From assembly GCF_015751905.1 (NCBI RefSeq), contig NZ_JADOUF010000001.1, positions 1,240,001-1,304,000 of the forward strand: DNA of 64,000 bases. Direction: 5' to 3'. Every line of letters begins with the position of its first letter. The first letter of the stretch is position 1. Below the pieces are notes generated by a model. It saw only the letters and a program-made list of their open reading frames with translations. It was not told the DNA's origin and searched no databases. The position numbers and the translations under genes were made by a program. Source of the DNA: Longispora fulva (GTDB lineage Bacteria; Actinomycetota; Actinomycetes; Mycobacteriales; Micromonosporaceae). Positions 50,549 to 57,951 of the stretch are shown piece after piece.

Positions 50549-51805
50549 TCACGACTCCGGGGGCAGGGGGAGCCGCGCGGCCCGGCCCGCCAGGTACCGC
50601 TGCTCGGGCAGGCTCGTGGTCCGCCGGGCCGCGAGCTGGAAACACGCCCGGGCCTGCGGCAGGTCGCCGGCCATCTCCAGCAGGTGGGCCCGCACGGCGT
50701 CGACCCGGTGGTGCCCGGCCAGCCGGTCGTCGGCGTCCAGGGTGGCCAGCAGGCGCAGGCCCTCGCGTGGCCCCTTGACCATCGCGACGGCCACCGCGCG
50801 GTTCAGGGTGACGACCGGGTTGTCGGCGAGCCGGTCGAGGATCTCGTACAGCGCCAGGATCTGCGGCCAGTCCGTGTCCGGCGCGCTGGGCGCCTCGGCG
50901 TGCACGGCGGCGATGGCCGCCTGCAGCTGGTACGGCCCGAGCACCGTGCTGGCCAGCGCCCCGGTGACCAGCACGATCCCCTCGGCGACCGACTCCCGGT
51001 GCCACAGCGAGCGGTCCTGCTCGGCCAGCGGGACCAGCGCGCCGTCGGGTCGGGTCCTGGCCGGCCGGCGCGCGTCGGTGAGCAGCATGATGGCCAGCAG
51101 GCCGGCGATCTCGCCGTCGTCGGGCAGCAGGCGGCGGACCTCCCGGGTGAGCCGGATCGCCTCGGCGGTCAGGTCGGCGCGGTGCAGGTCCGGGCCGGAC
51201 GTCGCGGTGTACCCCTCGTTGAAGATCAGATAGAGCACGTGCAACACCGCCTGGAGCCGCTCCGTGCGCTCCTCGCCGGGCGGGATCGCGAACGCCATCC
51301 CGGTGGCCCTGATCCGCTGCTTGGCGCGGCTGATCCGCTGCGCCATGGTCGCCTCGGGCACCATGAACGCGCGGGCGATCTCCGCCGTCGACAGCCCGCC
51401 GACGGCCCGCAGCGTGAGCGCGATCCGCGACGCCGGTGTGAGTGCCGGATGGCAGCACAGGAACAGCAGGGTGAGCGTGTCGTCCGCGGCGTGCACGCCC
51501 GGATCGTCGGCGGCCGGCGCGAGGAGCCCGTCGGCCGGCGTCATCGCGGCCGACGTCGCCTCCCGGGTCCGCCGGGCCTGGTCGCTGCGCCAGTGGTCGG
51601 TCAGCCGGCGGGTCGCCACGGTCAGCAGCCACGCACGGGGATTGTCGGGAACACCCTGCTCGGGCCACTGCACGGCGGCGGCCAACAGCGCCTCCTGGAC
51701 CGCGTCCTCGCACGCGTCGAACTGGCCGTGCCGGCGGACGAGCGCGCCGATCACCTGGGGCGTCAGGTGCCGCAACAGGTCTTCCACGCGCCCAGCGGGA
51801 CTCAC
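50549..51805 (-). CDS. ECF42-type RNA polymerase sigma factor with C-terminal extension
   Basis: A 418-residue sigma factor. Residues about 15-75 are region 2 (ALVRRHGQFDACEDAVQEALLAA), residues about 115-170 region 4 (LTLLFLCCHPALTPASRIALTLRAVGGLSTAEIARAF and ATMAQRISRAKQRIR), and the C-terminal 230 residues form the helical DUF6596-type extension (YLIFNEGY, RADLTAEAIRLTR, VTLNRAVA) that defines this group and is needed for activity in studied members. There is no anti-sigma gene. The convergent DGPF gene is the usual partner. Confidence 0.93.
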   Translation of the reverse strand: MSPAGRVEDLLRHLTPQVIGALVRRHGQFDACEDAVQEALLAAAVQWPEQGVPDNPRAWLLTVATRRLTDHWRSDQARRTREATSAAMTPADGLLAPAADDPGVHAADDTLTLLFLCCHPALTPASRIALTLRAVGGLSTAEIARAFMVPEATMAQRISRAKQRIRATGMAFAIPPGEERTERLQAVLHVLYLIFNEGYTATSGPDLHRADLTAEAIRLTREVRRLLPDDGEIAGLLAIMLLTDARRPARTRPDGALVPLAEQDRSLWHRESVAEGIVLVTGALASTVLGPYQLQAAIAAVHAEAPSAPDTDWPQILALYEILDRLADNPVVTLNRAVAVAMVKGPREGLRLLATLDADDRLAGHHRVDAVRAHLLEMAGDLPQARACFQLAARRTTSLPEQRYLAGRAARLPLPPES

Positions 51806-51948
51806 GCGTTCATCCTAGACCGCGGACCCGACAATCAAGATCAACCCCAGAGGAAGACGGGTACGAGAGACACCTGCCCCGGCTTCCATCCGTCCGCCAG
51901 CCCACGGGTCGCCGGCGGTGGCCGCCGCGTCGCGGGAACCTGGTGTCC

Positions 51949-52197
51949 TCAGGCCGCGTCGGCCGCCGGTTCGGCGTGGTGATGATGGTGGTGGCCCCGG
52001 ACCTCCAGCCGCCCGAGCAGCTCGGCGGTCGCCAGCGCCACGGCCTCCACGGCGGCGTCGAACGCGTCGGCGTTGTGCGCCGCCGGCTTCCGGAAACCGG
52101 ACACCTTGCGCACGTACTGCAGCGCTGCCGCGTGGATGTCGTCCTCGGTGACCTCTGGCGCGACCGGCGGCCTGAGGATCTTGATGCTTCGGCACAT
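51949..52197 (-). CDS. DUF2277 family protein with natural hexahistidine tract
   Basis: An 82-residue protein. MCRSIKILRPPVAPEVTEDDIHAAALQYVRKVSGFRKPAAHNADAFDAAVEAVALAT matches DUF2277, a small helical family without known function. The C-terminal tail carries six consecutive histidines (RGHHHHHHAEP, encoded by CAC and CAT codons), which could bind zinc, nickel or copper. The ATG at 52197 is fixed by the conserved MCRSIK start. Confidence 0.87.
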   Translation of the reverse strand: MCRSIKILRPPVAPEVTEDDIHAAALQYVRKVSGFRKPAAHNADAFDAAVEAVALATAELLGRLEVRGHHHHHHAEPAADAA

Positions 52198-52525
52198 GCC
52201 CCCAGTATGCCCCGCGCGGGCCGGCACCCGGGCCGGCTCACGGTCTCCGGGCGGCACAGCACTCGCGGAGATGCGGACGGGCGGACCTGACGCCCATTCT
52301 GAGTGTCCGGGAGGATCCGCCACTCGTGCCTCGGGGGCATGGGAGGCGGAGGCCCGGACGACTTCTCTCCGCACGGCCCGCGCCGGACGACCGCGCGCCC
52401 GAACGGCAGCCCGAAACGGCGGCTCAGCAGGGATTACTCCCAGAGTGCTCGACTGCCCGCGAAGCCGTTACAGGGGCACGAATGCCATACATACTAATAA
52501 TTCACCACCATCACGGGAGGCCACC
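52198..52525. other. Divergent intergenic region
   Basis: 328 bp between the DUF2277 gene (minus) and the AhpD-like gene (plus). Most is GC-rich with no coding character. The 30 bp before the GGGAGG ribosome site at 52515 are markedly AT-rich (CATACATACTAATAA near 52488-52500) and probably hold the -10 of the AhpD-like operon; TTACAG at 52468 is a possible -35. Confidence 0.4.
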
Positions 52526-53611
52526 ATGGTCGTCGGGCGGGTCATCTCCTCGGTCGCGCAGCGTCAGGTCAGGTACGTGACGCCCGTGTCCGCCAACAAC
52601 GCCACCGGACTGGTGTCCACAGTGTATGGACAGATCGCCGACGAGATGCGCCTCGTGGTGCCGCCGGCTCTCCTGCACTCGCCGGCCCCGGACCTGCTCG
52701 CCGCGTACTGGATGCTGATGCGCGAGCCGCTGCTGCCCACGGTCACCGTGACCCGGGCCGTGAAGGAGGCGGTCGCCGCGGTGGTGTCCGTCGCCAACAC
52801 GTGCCCGTACTGCGCGGAGATGCACAGCATCGGCCTCTACGACCTGTCCACCGAGCAGGAGGCCGAGGCCGTCCTGGCCGACCGGCTCGACGAGGTGGTC
52901 GACCCTCGGGTGCGCTCCGTCGCCGAGTGGGCGAGGACCGCGCACCGGCCCGGCACCCCGGGCGGCGAGCAGCCGTTCCCCGCGGCCGACCGCCCGGAGC
53001 TGGTCGGCGTCGCGGTCAGTTTCCACTACCTCACCCGGATGGTGAACGTCTTCCTGTCCAGCTTCCTGCTGCCGCCCGGACTGCGCCCCGCGTCCCGCCG
53101 CCGTGCCAAGCGCGGCATCAGCCGGGTGCTGCGCCCGACCCTGCGCGGCAACCGCGAGGCCGGCCGGTCGGTGCCGCTGCTGCCCGACGCCCCGCTGCCC
53201 GCGGACGCCGGCTGGGCGGTGGGCAACCCGTCCGTCGAGGCGGCCGTCGCCCGGTCGTACGCGGCGTACGAGGCGGCGGGGGAGCGGTCGGTGCCGTCGG
53301 CGGTGCGCGACGTCGTCCGGGCCCGCCTGGCCGACTGGCGCGGCGAGGACACCGGCATGAGCCGGCGGTGGGTCGAGCCGCTCGTCGCCGGGCTGCCCGA
53401 GGCGCACCGGGCCGCCGGGAGAGTCGCGTTGCTGACAGCTGTGGCCTCGTACCAGGTGGACGAGGAGGAGATCGCGGCGTTCCGGCGCGCGCAGCCCGAC
53501 GACCGGGCACTGGTGGAGACCGTGGCCTGGGCGAGCTTCGCCGCGGCGCGCCAGGTGGGCAGCTGGCAGGTGCCGGCCACGTCGGGTACGGCTCCGCGCA
53601 CCCAGAGTTGA
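52526..53611 (+). CDS. Carboxymuconolactone decarboxylase/AhpD-like protein
   Basis: A 361-residue protein with an AhpD-like core. The redox motif CPYCAEMHSIG (near residues 93-103) carries the two cysteines and the histidine of the CMD/AhpD family. Regions on either side are helical, and a second diverged CMD-like repeat (about 240-345) lacks cysteines. Family members act as peroxide-reducing or disulphide-exchange proteins. It begins a three-gene run with a histidine-rich membrane protein and a CopC-like protein, so a role in redox or metal stress is suggested by context. Confidence 0.82.
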   Translation: MVVGRVISSVAQRQVRYVTPVSANNATGLVSTVYGQIADEMRLVVPPALLHSPAPDLLAAYWMLMREPLLPTVTVTRAVKEAVAAVVSVANTCPYCAEMHSIGLYDLSTEQEAEAVLADRLDEVVDPRVRSVAEWARTAHRPGTPGGEQPFPAADRPELVGVAVSFHYLTRMVNVFLSSFLLPPGLRPASRRRAKRGISRVLRPTLRGNREAGRSVPLLPDAPLPADAGWAVGNPSVEAAVARSYAAYEAAGERSVPSAVRDVVRARLADWRGEDTGMSRRWVEPLVAGLPEAHRAAGRVALLTAVASYQVDEEEIAAFRRAQPDDRALVETVAWASFAAARQVGSWQVPATSGTAPRTQS

Positions 53612-53620
53612 ACAGAGCAC

Positions 53621-53633
53621 TTTGGAAGAAGAA
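53621..53633 (+). repeat. TTTGGAAGAAGAA motif, copy 1
   Basis: Thirteen bases, 108 bp upstream of the histidine-rich membrane protein gene. The identical 13-mer recurs at 59582-59594 before the DUF899 gene. Possible shared regulatory site. Confidence 0.4.
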
Positions 53634-53728
53634 ATCCGCCGGATGGCTCCGACAAGCTGGGAAAGGCTGCGCCCTGAACACCGTCGGGTGCGCGGTTGAC
53701 AGGCCATTTCTTCTGCTGGAGGCAGATT

Positions 53729-54313
53729 ATGACAACATTTGAGGCGTCGGGCGCGGGTTCCACCGGATTGCTGGACCGGTTGAACGGCGCCCGGCACCGG
53801 CTGTCCCTCAACCTGTTCATGGTCATCGTGTTGGCGCACTGGGCCGAGCACCTCACCCAGGCCTTCCAGATCTGGGTCCTGAACATGCCGCTGAAGGAGT
53901 CGCGGGGCGTCCTCGGCTACTTCTACCCGTGGCTGGTCAAGTCCGAGTGGCTGCACTACGGTTACGCGCTGGTCATGCTCATCGGCCTGTTCCTGCTCCG
54001 CAAGGGCTTCGTCGGCCGGGCGAAGGCGTGGTGGACGGTCGCGCTCGCCATCCAGTTCTGGCACCACATCGAGCACCTGCTGCTGTTCATCCAGGCGCAG
54101 AGCGGGACCATGTTCTTCGGCCAGAAGGTGCCGACCAGCATCCTGCAGCTCGCCTTCCCCCGGGTCGAGCTGCACCTGTTCTACAACACCATCGTCTTCA
54201 TCCCGATGGTGGTCGCGATGTACCTGCACCTGCGGCCGAACCAGGACGAGTTCCACGGCGCGGAGTGCAGCTGCGCCAAGGAGCCGGCCCTGTCCGGCAC
54301 CTCCCGCGGATGA
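53729..54313 (+). CDS. Histidine-rich four-helix membrane protein, putative metal-binding
   Basis: A 194-residue protein with about four transmembrane helices (about 26-48, 76-92, 101-122 and 150-168). Histidines and acids recur inside the helices: HWAEH (37-41), H76, HHIEH (112-116), ELH (147-149) and H167, and the C-terminus has HGAECSC. Repeated HxxEH patterns in membrane helices suggest a copper, iron or haem site. No family recognised. A GGAGG site fits ATG 53729. It overlaps the CopC-like gene by four bases, which supports a link to copper (inference). Confidence 0.75.
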   Translation: MTTFEASGAGSTGLLDRLNGARHRLSLNLFMVIVLAHWAEHLTQAFQIWVLNMPLKESRGVLGYFYPWLVKSEWLHYGYALVMLIGLFLLRKGFVGRAKAWWTVALAIQFWHHIEHLLLFIQAQSGTMFFGQKVPTSILQLAFPRVELHLFYNTIVFIPMVVAMYLHLRPNQDEFHGAECSCAKEPALSGTSRG

Positions 54314-54897
54314 CCACTGACACGGCCGAGCAGAGCGCTCCCGTCCGCTGGTGGCGACGGCCGTGGTCACGCCGGTTGGGCGCCGGGATCGTGGTGTCGA
54401 TGGCACTCCTGATGGGGGTCATCGCCCTGACCGACCCGGCGCCCACCGCGCTGTCGGCCCTCGTGCCCGCCGACGGCGCCGGTCTGGCCACCGCGCCGAC
54501 CGAGGTGGCGATGGAGTTCACCGCCCCGCCGATCACCCGCGACTACCACCTGACCGTCGCCACCGCCCACGGGGTACCCGTCACGTCCGGCCCGGTCCGG
54601 ATCGACGGCACCCGGGTGGTCGTGCCCGTCCGGATCACGGACCCAGGCGTATATCTGGTGGGCTACCACGTCCGACTGGACGACGGCACCGAGTCCACCG
54701 GCGTCAGCCGCTTCGGCGTCGGCCAGGACACCCCGCCGGCGCCCGTGGGCGACCCCCTCGCGGCCCCGGCCGGTCACGTGCACACCACGAAGGACCCGCT
54801 GAGCCTCGTCCTCGTCAGTGTGGACGTGGTACTGCTCGCCGCCCTTGCCTCCCTGCTGTTCCGCCGCCCCCGGGTCCGCCGCCCCCCGACGGGATAG
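54310..54897 (+). CDS. CopC-like copper-resistance domain protein, membrane-anchored
   Basis: A 195-residue protein. A signal-anchor helix (about 22-42) is followed by a CopC/YobA-like beta domain (LVPADGAGLATAPTEVAMEFTAPPI ... VYLVGYHVRLDDGTESTG, about 50-135) and a C-terminal helix (about 165-185), a plan seen in actinobacterial CopC proteins. A histidine pair GHVHTT before the last helix may bind copper. Some residues typical of high-affinity Cu(II) CopC sites at the N-terminus are not evident. It is translated together with the histidine-rich membrane protein. Confidence 0.8.
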   Translation: MTTDTAEQSAPVRWWRRPWSRRLGAGIVVSMALLMGVIALTDPAPTALSALVPADGAGLATAPTEVAMEFTAPPITRDYHLTVATAHGVPVTSGPVRIDGTRVVVPVRITDPGVYLVGYHVRLDDGTESTGVSRFGVGQDTPPAPVGDPLAAPAGHVHTTKDPLSLVLVSVDVVLLAALASLLFRRPRVRRPPTG

Positions 54898-54975
54898 CCG
54901 ACCCGGGCCCGACGCGCACCGCCGATCCGGCCTACCCGCCTCGACGCGGCGGCCGCACGGCGCCGTACCGGAAAC

Positions 54976-55043
54976 GGTCCGTGGCGGGTTCGGTGGAAGA
55001 GAGTCAAAGGCTCTTCTCTCTTCCACCGAACCCGCCACGGACC
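54976..55043. terminator. Perfect 28-bp stem hairpin
   Basis: Arms 54976-55003 and 55016-55043 are exact complements over 28 bp with a 12-nt loop, 78 bp after the CopC-like stop. It can act as a strong bidirectional terminator, but the stem is twice as long as the other terminators in this window. No T-run follows. Confidence 0.65.
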
Positions 55044-55291
55044 CCCGGGCCAGGCCCAGTCAACATCCCGGCCGGGCCTATCCAACATCCCCCGCCGGCT
55101 CCTCACTGCGCCCGCAGCGGGACGCGGGTCGGGCGCATGAAGAAGGTGCACCTGTCCTCGTAGCGGATGCGGAGTGGAGGCTCGCAGCGCCGCGAGAACA
55201 GGTGCACCTGTTCCTCACTCGGCGGCGGATCGGTGAGCGGGGCAGGAATCCCGGGCCGGATGCCTGATCCGCGGCGATCCGCCGCCTCTGT

Positions 55292-55354
55292 TCAGTCGGG
55301 GGACGCCGCCGGGTCGTCGGCCACCATGGCCGGCTGCTGTCGGCGCGTGCTCAT
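55292..55354 (-). CDS. Candidate 20-residue small ORF
   Basis: A short frame on the minus strand that begins MSTRRQQ and ends AASPD, behind one of the best ribosome sites in the window (GAAGGAG, 7 nt before ATG 55354) and a palindrome at 55383-55400. It lies in the gene-poor stretch 54898-55673, where no larger gene can be supported. It could be a leader or a precursor peptide, or chance. No modifying enzyme is adjacent. Confidence 0.35.
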   Translation of the reverse strand: MSTRRQQPAMVADDPAASPD

Positions 55355-55382
55355 GGTGGGACTCCTTCACAGGGCCAGCAGA

Positions 55383-55400
55383 TGCAACCTCATAGTTGCA
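55383..55400. promoter_or_regulatory. Palindrome upstream of the small ORF
   Basis: TGCAAC (55383-55388) and GTTGCA (55395-55400) pair perfectly around CTCATA, 29 bp upstream of the small ORF start. It may be an operator or a small leader hairpin. It is AT-richer than its surroundings. Confidence 0.4.
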
Positions 55401-55576
55401 GATCGACGATGCCGGAGCAACCCGGGAGTTGCGATCCGAGCGGGAACGCGCAGCGGGTGCCCGACGTGCGGGCCGGCCCCCGCGGGGAATCGTCTCCGGA
55501 TGGTGCCGCCCGCGACCTGCGCCGGAGCTGGTGTCGCCCGCGGCTCGGGCCGGAGCCGGTGGGGCCGGCGGCCGGC

Positions 55577-55624
55577 GCACGAAGGTCCAGGCCCGACCGC
55601 GCGGTCGAGCCTGGACCTTCGTGC
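55577..55624. terminator. Hairpin terminator after the flavin monooxygenase-like gene
   Basis: A perfect 16-bp inverted repeat (55577-55592 with 55609-55624) whose loop itself pairs (CGACC/GGTCG), 50 bp past the stop at 55674 on the minus strand. Confidence 0.75.
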
Positions 55625-55673
55625 GGAGAGCGGCGGGGTCTGCCTCACGAGTCCCGCCGTGAACCGGGACCGG

Positions 55674-56861
55674 TCAGATGTAGTAGGTGTTGGGGTCCGC
55701 CCCGCACAGGATCCGGCCGTAGGTCTCGGCGTTGACGTCGGGGTTCATCATCGCGTGCAGGCTGAACGTGTGCAGGTCGTTGACGACCCGCTGGATCGGC
55801 ACCGACGTGTAGGCCGAGGAGCCGCCGCTGGCCAGCGCGAAGGTGTCCGTGGCCTCCCGGACCAGGCGCACGGCCGCGCCCTCGTCCGCGCGGCTGCGTC
55901 CGCGTTCGAGCAGCTCCCATTCGTCGCCGGAGGCGCACTTGGCGTCCACGGTGGCGGCCAGCCGCTGGGCGTGGAACTCCGCCTCGTCGAGCTTCATCAT
56001 CGCCTCGGCGATCCGCAGGTGGGTCACCGGAGCCTCGGACATGCTCGGGTACTCGGTATAGGTGATCTTGCGGCCGGGCAGCCGCTCGAAGAAGGTGTCC
56101 CGGATCGACTTGGCCATGCCGATGGCGACGCCGACCGTGGACGCCGCGCCCATGGAGATGAACGGGGTCCGGTACATCGCGGTGCCGGCGTTGAGCTTCG
56201 AGGCCGACTGGCTGTTGACCACCATGGGCGCCGGCAGGATGCGCTCCTGGGGGATGAACAGGTCGCGCGCGGTCGTGGCGACGCTCCCGGTGCCGCGGAA
56301 GCCCGTGGTGTGCCAGTTGTCGGTGATCTCCAGGTCCGACATCAGGACCGGACCCATCACGGGATACGGCTGCCCGTTCGGGTCGAGGAGGATCGCCCCG
56401 ATCTGCTGGTAGCGGCTGCTGAGCGCACCGCTGATGCACGGCCACGTGCCGTTGACCAGGATGCCGCCGTCCACGGGGACCGCTGTCGCGCTGCCCGGGC
56501 CGATCGTGGTGCAGACCTGCACGTCGGGGTCCGCGAACACCTCGTCCTGGACCTCGTCCGGGAACAGGCCCAGGCCCCAGGTGGCGACCCAGGAACAGAC
56601 GGCCACCCACGCGGCGGACCCGTCGATCTGGGCGATCTCGTCAGATACGGCGACCATGGTCCGCGCGTCGCTCTCGTACCCGCCGTAGCGTACCGGGATC
56701 CGCATCCGGAAGACGCCGGCCTCTGTCAGGGCCCGGAGCGCGTCGTCGTGCAGCCGGCGGTTCTCCGACGACCACTCGGCGGTGGCCCGGATGACGGGCG
56801 CGATGTCGCGCACCCGTCGCACCAGCTCTTCCTGGGTCGGGACGTTGATCGATGTTGGCAT
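55674..56861 (-). CDS. Acyl-CoA dehydrogenase-fold flavin monooxygenase-like protein
   Basis: A 395-residue protein of the acyl-CoA dehydrogenase superfamily, of the type that includes two-component FMN/FAD monooxygenases (HsaA, DszC, NcnH-like). It opens with helices (ELVRRVRDIAPVIRATAEWSSENRRL, ALTEAGVFRMRIPVRYGGYE), has a middle beta domain (CISGALSSRYQQIGAIL, DNWHTTGFRGTGS) and ends with the Acyl-CoA_dh_2-type helical domain. The catalytic glutamate of true dehydrogenases is not evident, which favours a monooxygenase. A flavin reductase gene is not in the window. It is divergent from the hydroxycinnamoyl-CoA genes and may act on the same aromatic substrates (inference). Confidence 0.83.
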   Translation of the reverse strand: MPTSINVPTQEELVRRVRDIAPVIRATAEWSSENRRLHDDALRALTEAGVFRMRIPVRYGGYESDARTMVAVSDEIAQIDGSAAWVAVCSWVATWGLGLFPDEVQDEVFADPDVQVCTTIGPGSATAVPVDGGILVNGTWPCISGALSSRYQQIGAILLDPNGQPYPVMGPVLMSDLEITDNWHTTGFRGTGSVATTARDLFIPQERILPAPMVVNSQSASKLNAGTAMYRTPFISMGAASTVGVAIGMAKSIRDTFFERLPGRKITYTEYPSMSEAPVTHLRIAEAMMKLDEAEFHAQRLAATVDAKCASGDEWELLERGRSRADEGAAVRLVREATDTFALASGGSSAYTSVPIQRVVNDLHTFSLHAMMNPDVNAETYGRILCGADPNTYYI

Positions 56862-57126
56862 GTTTTCTCCTAGATGGAGGTTCGGGGCCTACTCCGAGCT
56901 TCTGAAAGCGTTCCCGATCCGCCGGCCACAGACTTCTCCCGTATTGCCTACCCGTGCGGCGGCCCGGCCCGGCGCGGTGCGCAGCAAGGTGGGAGAAGCC
57001 AGGCGGACGCCGATCCTGTGATGCTCGTAGCCGTGGGTCGCTCCACCAGGGACGGTGCGTCCGCGCGCGGCCCTCGAGCGGTCGATAGCCGTGTGCGTAT
57101 TCCGTCTACAGGAGAGAAGGCCGAAC

Positions 57127-57951
57127 ATGATCGAGCTGGAGACCGTGAACCTCGAGATCGACGGGCCGAAGGCCACGATCTTCCTGAACCGGCCGGCGAA
57201 GAAGAACGCCATGAACCCGCAGATGCACAAGGACATGAACGAGGCCCTGGACGCGATCGAGGCCGACGAGGCCGTCAAGGCCGTCGTCATCACGGGCAAC
57301 GGCAACAGCTTCAGCGCCGGTATGGACCTCGAGGAGTGCTTCCTCAAGCCGTTCGAGGACCCGATGTTGTTCTACAAGACCAACCTGGTCGCGCTGAAGT
57401 GGTTCCAGCGGCTCAAGGCGTTCCCGGCGGTCACCATCGCCAAGGTGAACGGGTACGCGTTCGGCGGCGGCTTCGAGGTCACCGGGCTCTGCGACCTGGC
57501 CGTCGCGAACGAGTCCGCGAAGTTCGGCCTCTCGGAGATCAACTTCGGGATCTTCCCGGCGGGGGGCGCGTCCTGGGCCGCGGCCCACAACCTGCCCCGC
57601 AAGCAGGCGCTCTACTACATTCTCACCGGCGACACGATGACCGGTCGGGAGGCCGAGACGTACGGGCTGGTGAACAAGGCCGTGCCGGCCGACCAGCTCG
57701 ACGCGGAGACCGACCGGCTCGTGGGCCTGATCGTCAACAAGAACCCGATCACGCTGCGGCTGGCCAAGGAGGTCTACGAGCGCACGACCACCCTGGATCT
57801 GCCGGCGGCGATCGACTACGACCAGGCGAAGCTGTGGGAGCTCTCCCGGCTCAGCGGCAACGAGTGGATCAACGTGGCGCTCAAGCAGTTCGAGAAGCGC
57901 GCCTACCAGCCCGGTCTCAGCACCTACAAGCGGGAGGAAGTGGCCTCATGA
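57127..57951 (+). CDS. p-Hydroxycinnamoyl-CoA hydratase/lyase
   Basis: A 274-residue crotonase. Similarity to the Pseudomonas feruloyl-CoA hydratase/lyase is clear along the length: LNRPAKKNAMNPQM, SAGMDLEE (oxyanion), NGYAFGGGFEVTGLCDLA, FGLSEINFGIFPAGG with the catalytic glutamate, QALYYILTGDTM and the ending PGLSTYKRE. The enzyme adds water to feruloyl- or coumaroyl-CoA and releases vanillin or 4-hydroxybenzaldehyde plus acetyl-CoA. An AGAAGG site precedes ATG 57127. Four-base overlap with the CoA ligase gene. Confidence 0.88.
   Translation: MIELETVNLEIDGPKATIFLNRPAKKNAMNPQMHKDMNEALDAIEADEAVKAVVITGNGNSFSAGMDLEECFLKPFEDPMLFYKTNLVALKWFQRLKAFPAVTIAKVNGYAFGGGFEVTGLCDLAVANESAKFGLSEINFGIFPAGGASWAAAHNLPRKQALYYILTGDTMTGREAETYGLVNKAVPADQLDAETDRLVGLIVNKNPITLRLAKEVYERTTTLDLPAAIDYDQAKLWELSRLSGNEWINVALKQFEKRAYQPGLSTYKREEVAS

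Noticed and set aside
53643-53699. An 18-codon plus-strand frame before the histidine-rich membrane gene
   Set aside because: No ribosome site at useful distance and no supporting context.
53696-53701. TTGACA as a -35 box for the histidine-rich membrane gene
   Set aside because: A -10 at 16-18 bp would fall on the ribosome site, leaving no room for a transcript start with that site.
54774-55151. A 125-codon minus-strand frame past the CopC-like gene
   Set aside because: It runs through the 28-bp hairpin and the 3' end of the CopC-like gene and has no recognisable domain.
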